Shown piece after piece: positions 8,950-17,337 of a stretch of 64,000 bases of DNA. The position numbers and the translations under genes were made by a program. The stretch spans positions 1 through 64,000 of the forward strand of contig JABUFB010000017.1 of assembly GCA_013314775.1 (NCBI GenBank). The letters are read 5' to 3'. Source of the DNA: Armatimonadota bacterium. Lineage in GTDB: Bacteria; Armatimonadota; Zipacnadia; Zipacnadales; JABUFB01. Within the stretch, counting starts at the first letter, position 1. Each line of letters begins with the position of its first letter. Below the pieces are notes generated by a model. It saw nothing but the letters and a program-made list of their open reading frames with translations, was not told the origin of the DNA and did no database searches.

Positions 8950-10092
8950 ATGACCAGCGCTGAAGAGCGGACAGGCTGCGGGAGTTGCCCGTGCGGGGAA
9001 GACGCCCACTATTACGGCGGACAGGCCGTGATGGAGGGCGTGATGATGCGCGGAACGGACCGCTATGCCGTGGCGGTTCGCCGCGCCGACGGCGAAGTGG
9101 TCCTGGGGGAGCAGCCGATCTCGAACTTTGCGGACCGCCACCCTTGGGCGAAATGGCCGCTGATCCGGGGCAATGTGGGCTTGATCGACGGCCTGGCGCT
9201 TGGCATGAAAGCTCTCTTCTGGTCGGCCGATGTTCTAACCCAGGAGGAGCGCGAGCGTCTCGCAGCGGAGAAAGCAGCGGAAGCCGCGAACGCACCCGAC
9301 GCCGACCCCGCCACCCAGGCGCCTGCGGAGACGGCACCGGAGCCCGAACCCCAAAAGGGCCTGGACTCGGTGGCCAAATGGGTCACCATCGCGATCTCCT
9401 TCGCCATCGCCCTCTGCGTTTTCGTGTTTCTGCCAACGTGGGCTGTGGACGCGATCCCGCACGAATTGCAGGAGAAAACGCCCTGGTGGGGCTGGGACAG
9501 CATTCTGCGCAATGTGATCGAGGGCGGGATCCGGCTGACCGTTCTGCTTCTGTACATTGTGGCCATCAGCCGGATGCAGTACGTCAGCCGACTTTTCCAA
9601 TACCACGGCGCCGAACACGCGGCAATCAACTGCTATGAGGCGGGGGAAGCGGTGACGCCTGCCAATGTCATTCGCTACAGCACTCTGCACCCGCGATGTG
9701 GCACGGCGTTCCTGTTCGTGGTCATCATCGTCAAGGTCATTCTCGGCTGGTTCTTCGGTTGGCCGGACCTTGGCCTGCGCCTGGTCATCCGCTTCGGCCT
9801 GCTTCCGGTTGTGGCGGGCATCGGATACGAGGTGATCCGCTGGGCCGGTCGGCACCGCGGATCGGCCCTCTCACGGGTGCTCGCGGCCCCGGGGATGCTC
9901 ATGCAGAAGCTTACCACCCGGCGACCCGACGAAAAGCAGGCCGAAGTGGCGATCTACGCCCTGGCCGCCGTTGCCCCGGAAGTCGACCTGCCGGCCCACA
10001 TGCCGGAGGCGAGACGTCTCCCGATCCCCCTGGTCGCAAAGATGGAGCCGGATACTGAACCGGCGACAAGTGGTGGCGCGGACGCCCACTGA
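8950..10092 (+). CDS. DUF1385 (YqhQ-like) membrane protein
   Basis: A 380-residue integral membrane protein of the DUF1385 family. It has the N-terminal signature YYGGQAVMEGVMMRG and the block FQYHGAEHAAINCYE, whose His/Glu residues have suggested a metal-dependent enzyme. Several hydrophobic helices lie at about residues 140-160, 195-215 and 255-300. An Ala/Pro/Glu-rich linker (residues about 105-135) interrupts the N-terminal part. The start is ATG 8950, preceded by a weak GAGG; the longer upstream frame overlaps the terminator and is not favoured. The family is conserved beside prfA and prmC in many bacteria, but its biochemical role is not established. Confidence 0.9.
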   Translation: MTSAEERTGCGSCPCGEDAHYYGGQAVMEGVMMRGTDRYAVAVRRADGEVVLGEQPISNFADRHPWAKWPLIRGNVGLIDGLALGMKALFWSADVLTQEERERLAAEKAAEAANAPDADPATQAPAETAPEPEPQKGLDSVAKWVTIAISFAIALCVFVFLPTWAVDAIPHELQEKTPWWGWDSILRNVIEGGIRLTVLLLYIVAISRMQYVSRLFQYHGAEHAAINCYEAGEAVTPANVIRYSTLHPRCGTAFLFVVIIVKVILGWFFGWPDLGLRLVIRFGLLPVVAGIGYEVIRWAGRHRGSALSRVLAAPGMLMQKLTTRRPDEKQAEVAIYALAAVAPEVDLPAHMPEARRLPIPLVAKMEPDTEPATSGGADAH

Positions 10093-10116
10093 CGGCCGGA
10101 ATCTGCGAGATCCCCC

Positions 10117-11199
10117 ATGGACCTGAATCAGACTTTCGAACGTATGGCTGAAGAACTGGAGGAGCTGGGCCGAAAGCTCAGCGACCCCGCTGTTATCTCC
10201 GACCAGTACCTGTTCCGGGACCTGAGCCGCCGGCATTCCGAGCTCCAGTCGGCATTGGATCTGTGGAACGAATATACACAGGCCGCGAGAGACCGGGACG
10301 ACGCGGAAGCTCTCCTGGCCGAGACTGAAGACGAGGCAATGCGGGAGTTCATCCAGGCCGAGTACGAAGAGGCCGCGGAGAAGGTCGAGGGGCTGTATAA
10401 CCGCCTGCTCCTGACCCTCGTGCCACGCGACCCGCGGGATTCAAGAAACGCAATCGTGGAAATTCGCGCGGGGACGGGTGGGGAAGAGGCCGCGCTCTTC
10501 GCGGGTGACCTGTTCCGCATGTATTCGGGCTACGCCGAGCGCAAGGGCTGGAAGGTCGAGGTCCTTGGCGAGAACGAGTCGGAGATGGGCGGCTACAAAG
10601 AGATATCCTTCATCCTGGAGGGGCACGGCGCATTCGGGACGATGAAGCACGAAAGCGGCGTCCACCGGGTGCAGCGGGTGCCGAAGACCGAGTCCCAGGG
10701 CCGCCTGCATACATCGGCAGCCAGCGTGGTCGTGCTGCCGGAAGCAGAGGAAGTGGACATCGAGATCGCGCCGTCGGACCTGAAGATCGAAGCGTTCCGC
10801 GCCGGCGGCCCTGGCGGCCAGCACATGCAGAAGAACGACACTGCGGTGCGCATCGTTCACATCCCGTCGGGCATCGCGGTAGTCTCCTCGAATCAGCGCA
10901 GCCAGTTGCAGAACAAGGAACAAGCCCTGCGCATGCTGCGCTCGCGCCTCATGGAGATCGAACTGGAGAAGCAACAGGCCGAGGAAGCTGCCGCCCGGCG
11001 CGAGCAGGTACGCAGTGGCGACCGCAGCGAGAAGATTCGCACCTACAACTGGCCCCAGGACCGCATCACGGATCACCGGATCGGCCTGACTATCCACAAC
11101 ATCCCGGCGGTCATGAACGGGGAGTTTGACCCGATGGCCGACGCCCTGCGGGAGCATGAAGACGCCGAGCGCCTCAAGCGCCTGGTGGATGTGAAGTGA
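10117..11199 (+). CDS. prfA: peptide chain release factor 1
   Basis: A 360-residue class I release factor of standard length. The catalytic GGQ that triggers peptidyl-tRNA hydrolysis is at residues 233-235. The tripeptide discriminator is PKT in RVPKTESQGRLHTSA, fitting the PxT of RF1 (UAA/UAG reading) rather than the SPF of RF2. It is followed by prmC with a four-base GTGA overlap. This pairing is functional: PrmC methylates the GGQ glutamine of release factors. Confidence 0.98.
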   Translation: MDLNQTFERMAEELEELGRKLSDPAVISDQYLFRDLSRRHSELQSALDLWNEYTQAARDRDDAEALLAETEDEAMREFIQAEYEEAAEKVEGLYNRLLLTLVPRDPRDSRNAIVEIRAGTGGEEAALFAGDLFRMYSGYAERKGWKVEVLGENESEMGGYKEISFILEGHGAFGTMKHESGVHRVQRVPKTESQGRLHTSAASVVVLPEAEEVDIEIAPSDLKIEAFRAGGPGGQHMQKNDTAVRIVHIPSGIAVVSSNQRSQLQNKEQALRMLRSRLMEIELEKQQAEEAAARREQVRSGDRSEKIRTYNWPQDRITDHRIGLTIHNIPAVMNGEFDPMADALREHEDAERLKRLVDVK

Positions 11200-12068
11200 C
11201 GGTCCGAGAGGCACTGCACCAGACCGAGCAGAAGCTAAAGGCGGCGCGCATTCGCTTCTACGAAGTGGACGCGCGCCTTTTGCTTGCCCACTGCCTGGGA
11301 ACCACCATGGGCCGCCTCCCCACCCTTTTCGCCGACCCTGTCAATAGTGAAACCATCAGGATGCTGGACGCGCTGGTGACGCGCCGGGCAGCCCGCGAGC
11401 CCCTGTCGTACGTCCTCGGCGAGACGGAGTTCATGTCCCTCCGGTTTCACTGTGACGCCAGGGTTCTCACCCCGCGTCCGGACACAGAGATCCTGGTTGA
11501 GGCCGTCATTGAAACGGTCAGGGCACGGTTCGGAGAAGGCGACAGCGCAGGCTTGATCCTCGCGGACATCGGCACCGGCAGCGGGTGCATCGCCGTCGCG
11601 CTTGCCCATGCCCTCCCGGCGGCGGAGGTGATCGCAACCGACCTGTCCGCGGACGCTCTGGACGTGGCCCGCGCAAATGCTGCCCTCAACGGGCTCGAAC
11701 ACCGTATTACCTTTCTCCAGGGGCCGGACCTTGGACCGCTGGTTGCCGCCGGAATCTGCGACCGTGTTCAGGTGGTTGTCTCAAACCCCCCTTACATCCC
11801 GGAGCGAGATTTCGCCACCCTCGAGCCCGAGGTTGTCGAGCACGAACCCCACCTCGCGCTCTATGGCGGCGAGGATGGCCTCGACGGCCACCGGCGCATT
11901 CTCGGGGAGCTGTCCTGCCTCCCCAACGTCGAGGTCGTCGCCTTCGAGTTCGGTTTTGAGCAAGAAGGCCTGCTGGAAGCGCTGACGAAGTCGAGCCTCC
12001 CCGGCTGGGACGTGTCCATACGCAACGACCTTGCCGGGTTCCCCCGTGCGATTATCGCCACAAAATAG
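11196..12068 (+). CDS. prmC: release factor glutamine methyltransferase
   Basis: A 290-residue HemK/PrmC protein. It contains the SAM-binding block ADIGTGSGCIAVALA and the catalytic NPPY motif (VVSNPPYIPERDF) used to N5-methylate the GGQ glutamine of RF1 and RF2. Translation starts at GTG 11196, which overlaps the prfA stop (GTGA), indicating translational coupling. Length and domain order (helical N-domain, then Rossmann domain) are normal. Confidence 0.96.
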   Translation: MTVREALHQTEQKLKAARIRFYEVDARLLLAHCLGTTMGRLPTLFADPVNSETIRMLDALVTRRAAREPLSYVLGETEFMSLRFHCDARVLTPRPDTEILVEAVIETVRARFGEGDSAGLILADIGTGSGCIAVALAHALPAAEVIATDLSADALDVARANAALNGLEHRITFLQGPDLGPLVAAGICDRVQVVVSNPPYIPERDFATLEPEVVEHEPHLALYGGEDGLDGHRRILGELSCLPNVEVVAFEFGFEQEGLLEALTKSSLPGWDVSIRNDLAGFPRAIIATK

Positions 12069-12071
12069 TCC

Positions 12072-12077
12072 TATAAT
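12072..12077 (+). promoter_or_regulatory. -10 element upstream of first prepilin gene
   Basis: A perfect TATAAT lies 60 bases before the prepilin start, just after the prmC stop. The -35 is poor: the nearest candidate is GTGCGA (12046-12051) with a 20-base spacer. Confidence 0.45.
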
Positions 12078-12137
12078 GTGCAAGGAAATGCTTGTCGCCG
12101 CGCCGAATAGTGCCACGTCGTATAACATCCCACATCA

Positions 12138-12776
12138 ATGGAGGTCCGCAATGGCCGCACAGGTTTCACCCTCATCGAACTGCTGGTCGTCATTGCAATT
12201 ATCGCTATTTTGGCTGCCATTCTCTTTCCTGTCTTCGCCCGGGCCCGCGAAAAGGCCCGCTCGGCAAGCTGCCTGAGCAATGTGAAGCAATTGACCCTGG
12301 GCGCGCAGATGTATAGCCAGGACTACGACGAAGAGGTTTTGTCATGCTACATCGGTGGCGTCTGGTGGAATAACCTGGTCATGCCCTATGTGAAGAACAG
12401 CCGGATCTTCATCTGTCCCAGCAACAAGTCCGCATTCTGCGGATACGGGCACAACCACTGCAACCTTGGCTACAATGGCTCGGTCTCCATGAGCAGGGTG
12501 GCTAAGCCCGCGGAGACCGTTCTTCTGTGCGACACCGGGCTCATCACGAATCCCACGGCCGCGCCGAACGACTGGAAAGAAGATGGCTCGGGCCATTATT
12601 ACGGCCGGTGGCCCAACAATGTGCCATACTGGGACACCGACCCGCGCCGCGCCGTGCCCCGACACAACGGCCTGTGCAATACCGCGTTCCTCGACGGCCA
12701 CGGTAAGGCCATGACCATGGACGCACTGGTGAGCCAGACACACGGCTCAGCGACCTGTCTGTGGGACATCATGTAA
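12138..12776 (+). CDS. prepilin-type protein with H-X9-DG motif
   Basis: A 212-residue protein of the pseudopilin/DUF1559-like class. The short basic leader ends in Gly, then [16 protein letters not shown], giving a prepilin peptidase site between Gly and Phe. [14 protein letters not shown] follows, and the C-terminal [12 protein letters not shown] fits H-X9-DG. Such proteins are surface or secretion-system pilin relatives, abundant in Armatimonadota and Planctomycetes. Oddity: the only in-frame start is ATG 12138, and its G begins the strong GGAGG (12140-12144). That GGAGG is ideally placed for ATG 12151, which is out of frame. Either initiation is unusual or one base is wrong or lost between 12151 and 12160. 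A strong terminator follows. Confidence 0.88.
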   Translation: MEVRNGRTGFTLIELLVVIAIIAILAAILFPVFARAREKARSASCLSNVKQLTLGAQMYSQDYDEEVLSCYIGGVWWNNLVMPYVKNSRIFICPSNKSAFCGYGHNHCNLGYNGSVSMSRVAKPAETVLLCDTGLITNPTAAPNDWKEDGSGHYYGRWPNNVPYWDTDPRRAVPRHNGLCNTAFLDGHGKAMTMDALVSQTHGSATCLWDIM

Positions 12777-12806
12777 GCACAACCACCCCCCCGAAGAAGC
12801 GATGAA

Positions 12807-12848
12807 CGGTGGCAGCCAGACCGTGGCTGCCGCCGTTTTCTGTTTTCC
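12807..12848 (+). terminator. intrinsic terminator after first prepilin gene
   Basis: Stem CGGTGGCAGCCA (12807-12818) pairs with TGGCTGCCGCCG (12824-12835) with one G-U pair and loop GACCG, followed by TTTTCTGTTTT. Confidence 0.9.
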
Positions 12849-12855
12849 TTTCATC

Positions 12856-12885
12856 TTGCGGAAATCTACGGTCTCGCTGTACAAT
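12856..12885 (+). promoter_or_regulatory. promoter of second prepilin gene
   Basis: TTGCGG (12856-12861), an 18-base spacer and TACAAT (12880-12885) lie right after the preceding terminator and about 47 bases before the start codon. Confidence 0.65.
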
Positions 12886-12932
12886 TTACTTACCGCGTAA
12901 TGTAGTTACCAACCAAATGGAGGTACTGCTGA

Positions 12933-13556
12933 ATGTCGCGACGTGGTTTCACTCTGATTGAGTTGCTGGTCGTCATCGCGATTATCGCGATCCTCGCTGC
13001 GATCCTCTTCCCGGTCTTCGCGCGAGCCAGAGAGAAGGCCCGGCAGTCGAGCTGCTCCAGCAACGCCAAGCAACTGGCGCTTGGTCATCTGATGTACGTG
13101 CAGGACTACGACGAGATGTTCTCAGGACGTGGCAAGACCGGTGGAGTCGTTCCCGATCGCTCCTGGATGAAGCTCATCGAGCCGTACATCAAGAACACAC
13201 AGATCTTCATCTGCCCCAGCGACAGCGGCCCCCACGCATGGCGCGACGGAACTTCTTCATACGGGATCAATTGCCGGGCGATCGGCGCGGACTCTCCGTG
13301 CTACAGGCTCGCCGACCTGACCAAGCCCGCGGAGACCGCTCTGCTGCAGGACCACGACAATGCTTGCGCCAAGGCCGGCGCGACCTGCGCCTGCGGCTGT
13401 GGCGGGGTCCCATCCCTGCAGACGCGCATCGCCACGGGATGCCGCCACAATGAGGGCGCCAACGTTGCCTTCTGCGATGGTCATGTCAAATGGCTCAAGG
13501 GCGACCAGTTGAACCCCGTGCTCAACGGCGGGCAGAACCCGATCTACAACCGCTAA
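12933..13556 (+). CDS. prepilin-type protein with H-X9-DG motif
   Basis: A 207-residue paralogue of the preceding protein. It begins [18 protein letters not shown] with GGAGG well placed upstream, so the start is clear. The prepilin peptidase site (G/F) is followed by the membrane helix, [14 protein letters not shown], a central globular part with FICPSDSG and several Cys residues (CACGCGG), and [12 protein letters not shown] (H-X9-DG) near the end. Expected as an exported pseudopilin-like surface protein. It has its own promoter and terminator, so the two prepilin genes look like separate units rather than one operon. Confidence 0.93.
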   Translation: MSRRGFTLIELLVVIAIIAILAAILFPVFARAREKARQSSCSSNAKQLALGHLMYVQDYDEMFSGRGKTGGVVPDRSWMKLIEPYIKNTQIFICPSDSGPHAWRDGTSSYGINCRAIGADSPCYRLADLTKPAETALLQDHDNACAKAGATCACGCGGVPSLQTRIATGCRHNEGANVAFCDGHVKWLKGDQLNPVLNGGQNPIYNR

Positions 13557-13594
13557 GCGATTCGCTCCGACAAAGACGAGTAATGGCGCACATT

Positions 13595-13624
13595 GAACGG
13601 CTCCGCGGAAGCGTGGAGCCGTTC
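13595..13624 (+). terminator. hairpin after second prepilin gene
   Basis: A perfect 10-base stem GAACGGCTCC (13595-13604) / GGAGCCGTTC (13615-13624) lies 38 bases after the stop codon. The T-run is weak (GGCATTCTT), so termination may be partial. The remainder of the gap, 13625-13907, shows nothing recognisable. Confidence 0.6.
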
Positions 13625-13907
13625 GGCATTCTTGGAAAGGCCAGGTCCTGGCGAGAGTACGCTTGCGTTGATCCTGGGAAAAGAGATGGTGGTGGGCGAC
13701 GAATGGAATGGGCACTGACTTCGTGCAGCGGGTGACGAGCTGGACGGGGGCCCCACGCGGCCAGCCCTGTGTCAGCGCTCCTGGGAGACGGATGGGCGAA
13801 TGGTGCACTATTGTGTGCATCGGCAACGGCGCGAGTGAGAGCCGGCAGTGATTTCCGGGCAGAGGCAGGCGCTCCGACAACGCCCCGGAGCCCACGCTGG
13901 GCCGATG

Positions 13908-13943
13908 CGAAGAGAAAGGGCGCGACCGTGAAGGCCGCGCCCT
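13908..13943 (-). terminator. terminator of outer-membrane protein gene
   Basis: AGGGCGCG (13917-13924) pairs with CGCGCCCT (13936-13943) around an imperfect inner stem. Read on the minus strand, the stem is followed by TTTCTCTTC. Confidence 0.7.
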
Positions 13944-13971
13944 GTGTGTGTCTTGCAACCGCAGGACTGGA

Positions 13972-14661
13972 CTACCAATCCCAGGCGATGCCACCGCGGA
14001 AGAAAGTGTCGCCGTCGAACTGCCCGGCGGTCAGCTCGATCTTGTCATTCACGCAGTAAGTCGCCATGTACGCGGGCATCGAGCGGTAGTTCAGAATTGC
14101 CGCGCCGATCTTCGGGGTGAACTTGAACTGGAAGCCGCCGAAGAGCTCGCTGTCATGCTGCTTCTCGCCCCAGCCGAGGTGAAGGCGGACGAGCGGGGCC
14201 TTCCAGGTCGGGACGGCGGGAGCGGCCAGATTGAAGGCGCCCAGCACGAACAGGGACGGGTCGTCGTAGTCCGGGTTGCCCATGGAGCGGGGCAGGCCCA
14301 GGTCAGCCATGAACTGCTGACCGCCGATCCAGTCCTCGCCGGTGATGTTGGTCGCGCCCACGATGAGGGACGGGTGGTCGGCGGTTTCCTTGACGAGGGT
14401 GACATACGCATTGGCCTGGAAGTAGGAATCGGCACTGTCAACGTCGGCATACCACAGGTCGACTTCGAGCCAGTCGGTGACGCCATAGAACAGTTCGCCG
14501 ATAACCGTATCGGTGTTCATCGGGCGGTTCCAGTAGATGGCGTTCGCTTCCCACTGTCCCTTGGCGACAACATTGCCGGTGGGCATGCTCACGATGTCGC
14601 CAGCCAGGACCGGCACTGCACTGCAGAGTACGAGGATTACGGCGACGACTAGTTTGGACAT
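13972..14661 (-). CDS. outer-membrane beta-barrel-like protein
   Basis: A 229-residue exported protein with a clear signal peptide (MSKLVVAVILVLCSAVPVLAG). Its body has alternating polar and aromatic strands (for example WEANAIYWNRPM and FFRGGIAWDW) and an aromatic C-terminus (AWDW), as in beta-barrels that end in Trp or Phe. GGAGG lies 7 bases before ATG 14661; the longer upstream frame runs into a hairpin and is rejected. An outer-membrane location fits a diderm envelope, but no specific family was recognised and its cargo or role is unknown. Confidence 0.7.
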   Translation of the reverse strand: MSKLVVAVILVLCSAVPVLAGDIVSMPTGNVVAKGQWEANAIYWNRPMNTDTVIGELFYGVTDWLEVDLWYADVDSADSYFQANAYVTLVKETADHPSLIVGATNITGEDWIGGQQFMADLGLPRSMGNPDYDDPSLFVLGAFNLAAPAVPTWKAPLVRLHLGWGEKQHDSELFGGFQFKFTPKIGAAILNYRSMPAYMATYCVNDKIELTAGQFDGDTFFRGGIAWDW

Positions 14662-14771
14662 TGGTCTTCCTCCCGTGTTGTCTGGCCTTGCGGCCTGCGA
14701 GTCGCTCGCAGCCATTGGCATTAGACCGTTCCCCCCGCTGAACGTCTTGCAGAACATTAAGAAAAGATTAG

Positions 14772-14794
14772 GCCCGGCGAAGAAAACGCCGGGC
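14772..14794. terminator. hairpin between isomerase and barrel genes
   Basis: A perfect 8-base stem GCCCGGCG (14772-14779) / CGCCGGGC (14787-14794). On the minus strand it follows the isomerase gene and is trailed by CTAATCTTTTC, so it probably ends that transcript. Confidence 0.6.
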
Positions 14795-14822
14795 TTTGTC
14801 TCGGGCTGTACGGGAACCGGGC

Positions 14823-15503
14823 TCAGGACGCCGGAGGGTACTCGTTGCACAACAGGTACATGGCCGGTTCGTCTTCGTCGATTGGCGAGAATCGCGGCTG
14901 GTTCTCCAGAAACCGGTTGTCGTTTTCGTCGTCGTTGACTTTCGAGACCTCGCCCACGAGCGCCGTGCCGGTTCCGGCTTCTGCCCAGAAGGTGTGGTAG
15001 TTGTAGGCAGGGAGGGTTATGCTCTCCCCCGGGGTGAGACGGATCACGGACCCCGCGGGTACCTGGTACGCATGGCCGTCCACATTCACCGGAACAGGCG
15101 TGTCGGCAAGCTGTTCATCCTCGGTGGAATTGTAGACCTTCACCAGCAGATTGCCACCCGCCCGGCAGATGATGTCTTCCATCTTGTTCCAGTGGAAGTG
15201 GTAGGGCGTGTACTGCTCCTCCTTCACGATCAGGAGCTTCTCGCAATAGGGCTTCGTGTACTTCTCCAGATGCGGGTGGCCATTGCGGATGGTGAACAGG
15301 AGCAGCCCCATTTCGTCGAACTTGCCACTGCCGTAATCCGTAATGTCCCAGCCTAGCTTACAGTCCCGTATCTCGTCCCACTCGTGTCCGGCCATCGCCC
15401 ATTGTTCCGGGGACCAAAAGGCCCACGGGGGCAGGTTGAAATTGTACTTCCGGCATAGTTCCACGTTCTCGCGCAGGATTGCGTTGATCTCGGATCGCTT
15501 CAC
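14823..15503 (-). CDS. D-lyxose isomerase-like cupin sugar isomerase
   Basis: A 226-residue protein resembling the D-lyxose/D-mannose isomerase family (about 225 residues). The cupin metal site is visible as YHFHWNKMEDI and, later, YNYHTFWAEAG, giving the expected His/His/Glu/His ligands. These enzymes interconvert D-lyxose with D-xylulose or D-mannose with D-fructose in the cytoplasm. The GTG start at 15503 is chosen because GAGGGG lies 6 bases upstream; the ATG further upstream adds an unlikely basic extension. It is last in a probable three-gene sugar operon, 55 bases after the ThuA-like gene. Confidence 0.85.
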   Translation of the reverse strand: MKRSEINAILRENVELCRKYNFNLPPWAFWSPEQWAMAGHEWDEIRDCKLGWDITDYGSGKFDEMGLLLFTIRNGHPHLEKYTKPYCEKLLIVKEEQYTPYHFHWNKMEDIICRAGGNLLVKVYNSTEDEQLADTPVPVNVDGHAYQVPAGSVIRLTPGESITLPAYNYHTFWAEAGTGTALVGEVSKVNDDENDNRFLENQPRFSPIDEDEPAMYLLCNEYPPAS

Positions 15504-15558
15504 GGTAATCCCCTCGCTATGGCCCGGGAGTGAAGTGTGATGGCTGCCCCGGCCTGCG

Positions 15559-16191
15559 TCAGCCTTCGCCACCAGCCGCCCAGATAAAGCCGCGGCGCAT
15601 GAGCTCGGCCACCTGCGGGATCTCGATGTCTGCCGCAACATGGCCTACGGAGCAGTAGTAGACCCGGCCCTTGCCGTAACTCTTGATCCAGACCGCGGGC
15701 ATCACGGTATAGTCGAAGTTCACCGTAGCCAACACGATGTTACCCGGGTCAACGTGCATGTAGTACTTCTCGCTGGTGACCTCGAAATCCCCGATGCCGG
15801 CGGTCAGCGGGTTCCACGGATCGACGATGTGCACGGTGTAGGTGACCCCGGCGCCCCCGGGATGCGCCACCCACTGGCCGCCGACCATGAACTGGTATTC
15901 GGTCTGCTGGCGGAAAGCATCGCTCATGCCGCCGTGAACTCCGGCGATCCCGCAGCCTCCACGCACCGCATCGAGCAGAGGGTTGAGTTGGTCGGCCTCG
16001 ATGTTCCCCATGGTCCAGACCGGCACGATGAGACTGAGGTCCTTCATCAGGGCTTCGTTCTTGAATGCGTCCAGTGTGTCGGAAATCTCGACGGACATGC
16101 CGCTATCGGTGAGGATCCGGGCAAAATGATCCGCAACCTGCACCGGTTCGTGGCCGTCCCAGCCACCGCGAACGATCAGGGCTTTCTTCAT
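15559..16191 (-). CDS. ThuA-like sugar-utilisation protein
   Basis: A 210-residue protein of the ThuA (trehalose utilisation) family with a class I glutamine-amidotransferase-like fold. Visible features are the N-terminal KALIVRGGWDGHEP, GGCGIAGVHGGMSDAFRQ and VWIKSYGKGRVYYCSVGH. ThuA relatives act in disaccharide catabolism, for example oxidation of trehalose to 3-keto-sugars, but the exact reaction of this branch is unknown. It has no signal peptide. GGAG lies 8 bases before the ATG. Flanking by an aldolase/lyase and an isomerase supports a cytoplasmic sugar pathway. Confidence 0.88.
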   Translation of the reverse strand: MKKALIVRGGWDGHEPVQVADHFARILTDSGMSVEISDTLDAFKNEALMKDLSLIVPVWTMGNIEADQLNPLLDAVRGGCGIAGVHGGMSDAFRQQTEYQFMVGGQWVAHPGGAGVTYTVHIVDPWNPLTAGIGDFEVTSEKYYMHVDPGNIVLATVNFDYTVMPAVWIKSYGKGRVYYCSVGHVAADIEIPQVAELMRRGFIWAAGGEG

Positions 16192-16294
16192 GCGTGAGTC
16201 TCCTTGTTACGCGCCCGCACGTGGCGGGAGCCAGCGGTTGTTCGCGACACTACTTCGCCCAACAATGGCCGGACACCTTCGCCGCCGCTACGGG

Positions 16295-17194
16295 TTACAG
16301 CGCCGTGAGCTCCTCGAGTCCGGCTTCGGCCAGTCGTCGGTGGAGGTCCCTTTGTTGATCGGGCGACAGCGTTGGGATTGGCCCTCTCGGGTCGCCGCAA
16401 TCATACCCCACGAGCTTCATGGTGGCCTTGAACGCCGGAATACCGCCGAACTGCAGCATCACATAGATGATCTGGTTACAGCGCGCCTGCAGGTACATCG
16501 CACGGTCCATGTCGCCGCTGAAGAAGGCCTCGCGCAGGCGCAGGAATGCGGCGGGGATGATGTTGTAGGTGGTGCCGATGGCCCCGTGCGCCCCCATGGT
16601 CAGTGCGGGCAGGTGCAGTTCATCGGGCCCGGAAAGCATGGTGAAACGCTGGCCGGTGAGCTCGAAGACCCACCTCATGAGGTACAGCGCGGGGTCGGTG
16701 AACTTCAGTCCGGCGAGGTTCGGGACCTCCAGCAACCTGCTGGCGCTATCGGCCGTGAGCGCCGCGCCGGTGAGGTGGGGGATGTGATAGATGAAGAACG
16801 GCAGATCGGTCGCCGAACCGATGGCCTTGTAATGGCCGAGGGTGGCTTCGAACCCAAGCTGGTAGTAGACCGGGGCGATGCTACTGACAGCATCGGCTCC
16901 GATATCCTGTGCGTGCTTGGCAAGTTCCACTGACTGCGCTGTGGTGTTGGACCCAACATGCACCATGACCGCGGCGCGACCGGCCACGATCTGCACCGCG
17001 GCCTCGGCCATGAGACGCCTCTCTTCGGGCGAGAGATAGAGGCCCTCGCCGGTGCTGCCACAGACGAAGAAGCCAGTGACGCCCACGTCGATCTGCCAGT
17101 TCAGGAGTGCCTCGAAGCGTCCGATGTCCACATTCCCGTCGTCATCGAAGGGCGTGAAAATCGCGGTATTGAGCCCATGCAGAGGTTCGAACAT
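16295..17194 (-). CDS. N-acetylneuraminate lyase-like / DHDPS-family aldolase
   Basis: A 299-residue TIM-barrel aldolase of the dihydrodipicolinate synthase superfamily. Key residues are visible: GSTGE at 46-50 (substrate carboxylate binding), Tyr136 in FFIYHIP and the Schiff-base Lys164 in GLKFTDP. Numbering and the IGTTYN motif match N-acetylneuraminate lyase (Tyr137, Lys165) better than DapA, so cleavage of sialic acid or a related keto-acid sugar is the best guess. It is first in the operon with the ThuA-like and isomerase genes, with its own promoter at 17234-17262. Other keto-acid aldolase activities in this superfamily cannot be excluded. Confidence 0.85.
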   Translation of the reverse strand: MFEPLHGLNTAIFTPFDDDGNVDIGRFEALLNWQIDVGVTGFFVCGSTGEGLYLSPEERRLMAEAAVQIVAGRAAVMVHVGSNTTAQSVELAKHAQDIGADAVSSIAPVYYQLGFEATLGHYKAIGSATDLPFFIYHIPHLTGAALTADSASRLLEVPNLAGLKFTDPALYLMRWVFELTGQRFTMLSGPDELHLPALTMGAHGAIGTTYNIIPAAFLRLREAFFSGDMDRAMYLQARCNQIIYVMLQFGGIPAFKATMKLVGYDCGDPRGPIPTLSPDQQRDLHRRLAEAGLEELTAL

Positions 17195-17233
17195 CGTGGT
17201 TCCCTTTCCCTGTCGTCCTGTGATGCGGTCCTC

Positions 17234-17262
17234 ATGTTACCCCCAACCGGCGAGGGGCGCAA
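17234..17262 (-). promoter_or_regulatory. promoter of lyase-ThuA-isomerase operon
   Basis: On the minus strand TTGCGC (17262-17257), a 17-base spacer and TAACAT (17239-17234) lie 40 bases before the lyase ATG. Confidence 0.6.
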
Positions 17263-17337
17263 GCGCCTGGAAAGGCGTGCAGAGGAGTCCGCCGCGTGCC
17301 GGAGAAGAGACCCGGACAACCAAGGGAGGTGCGCCCA

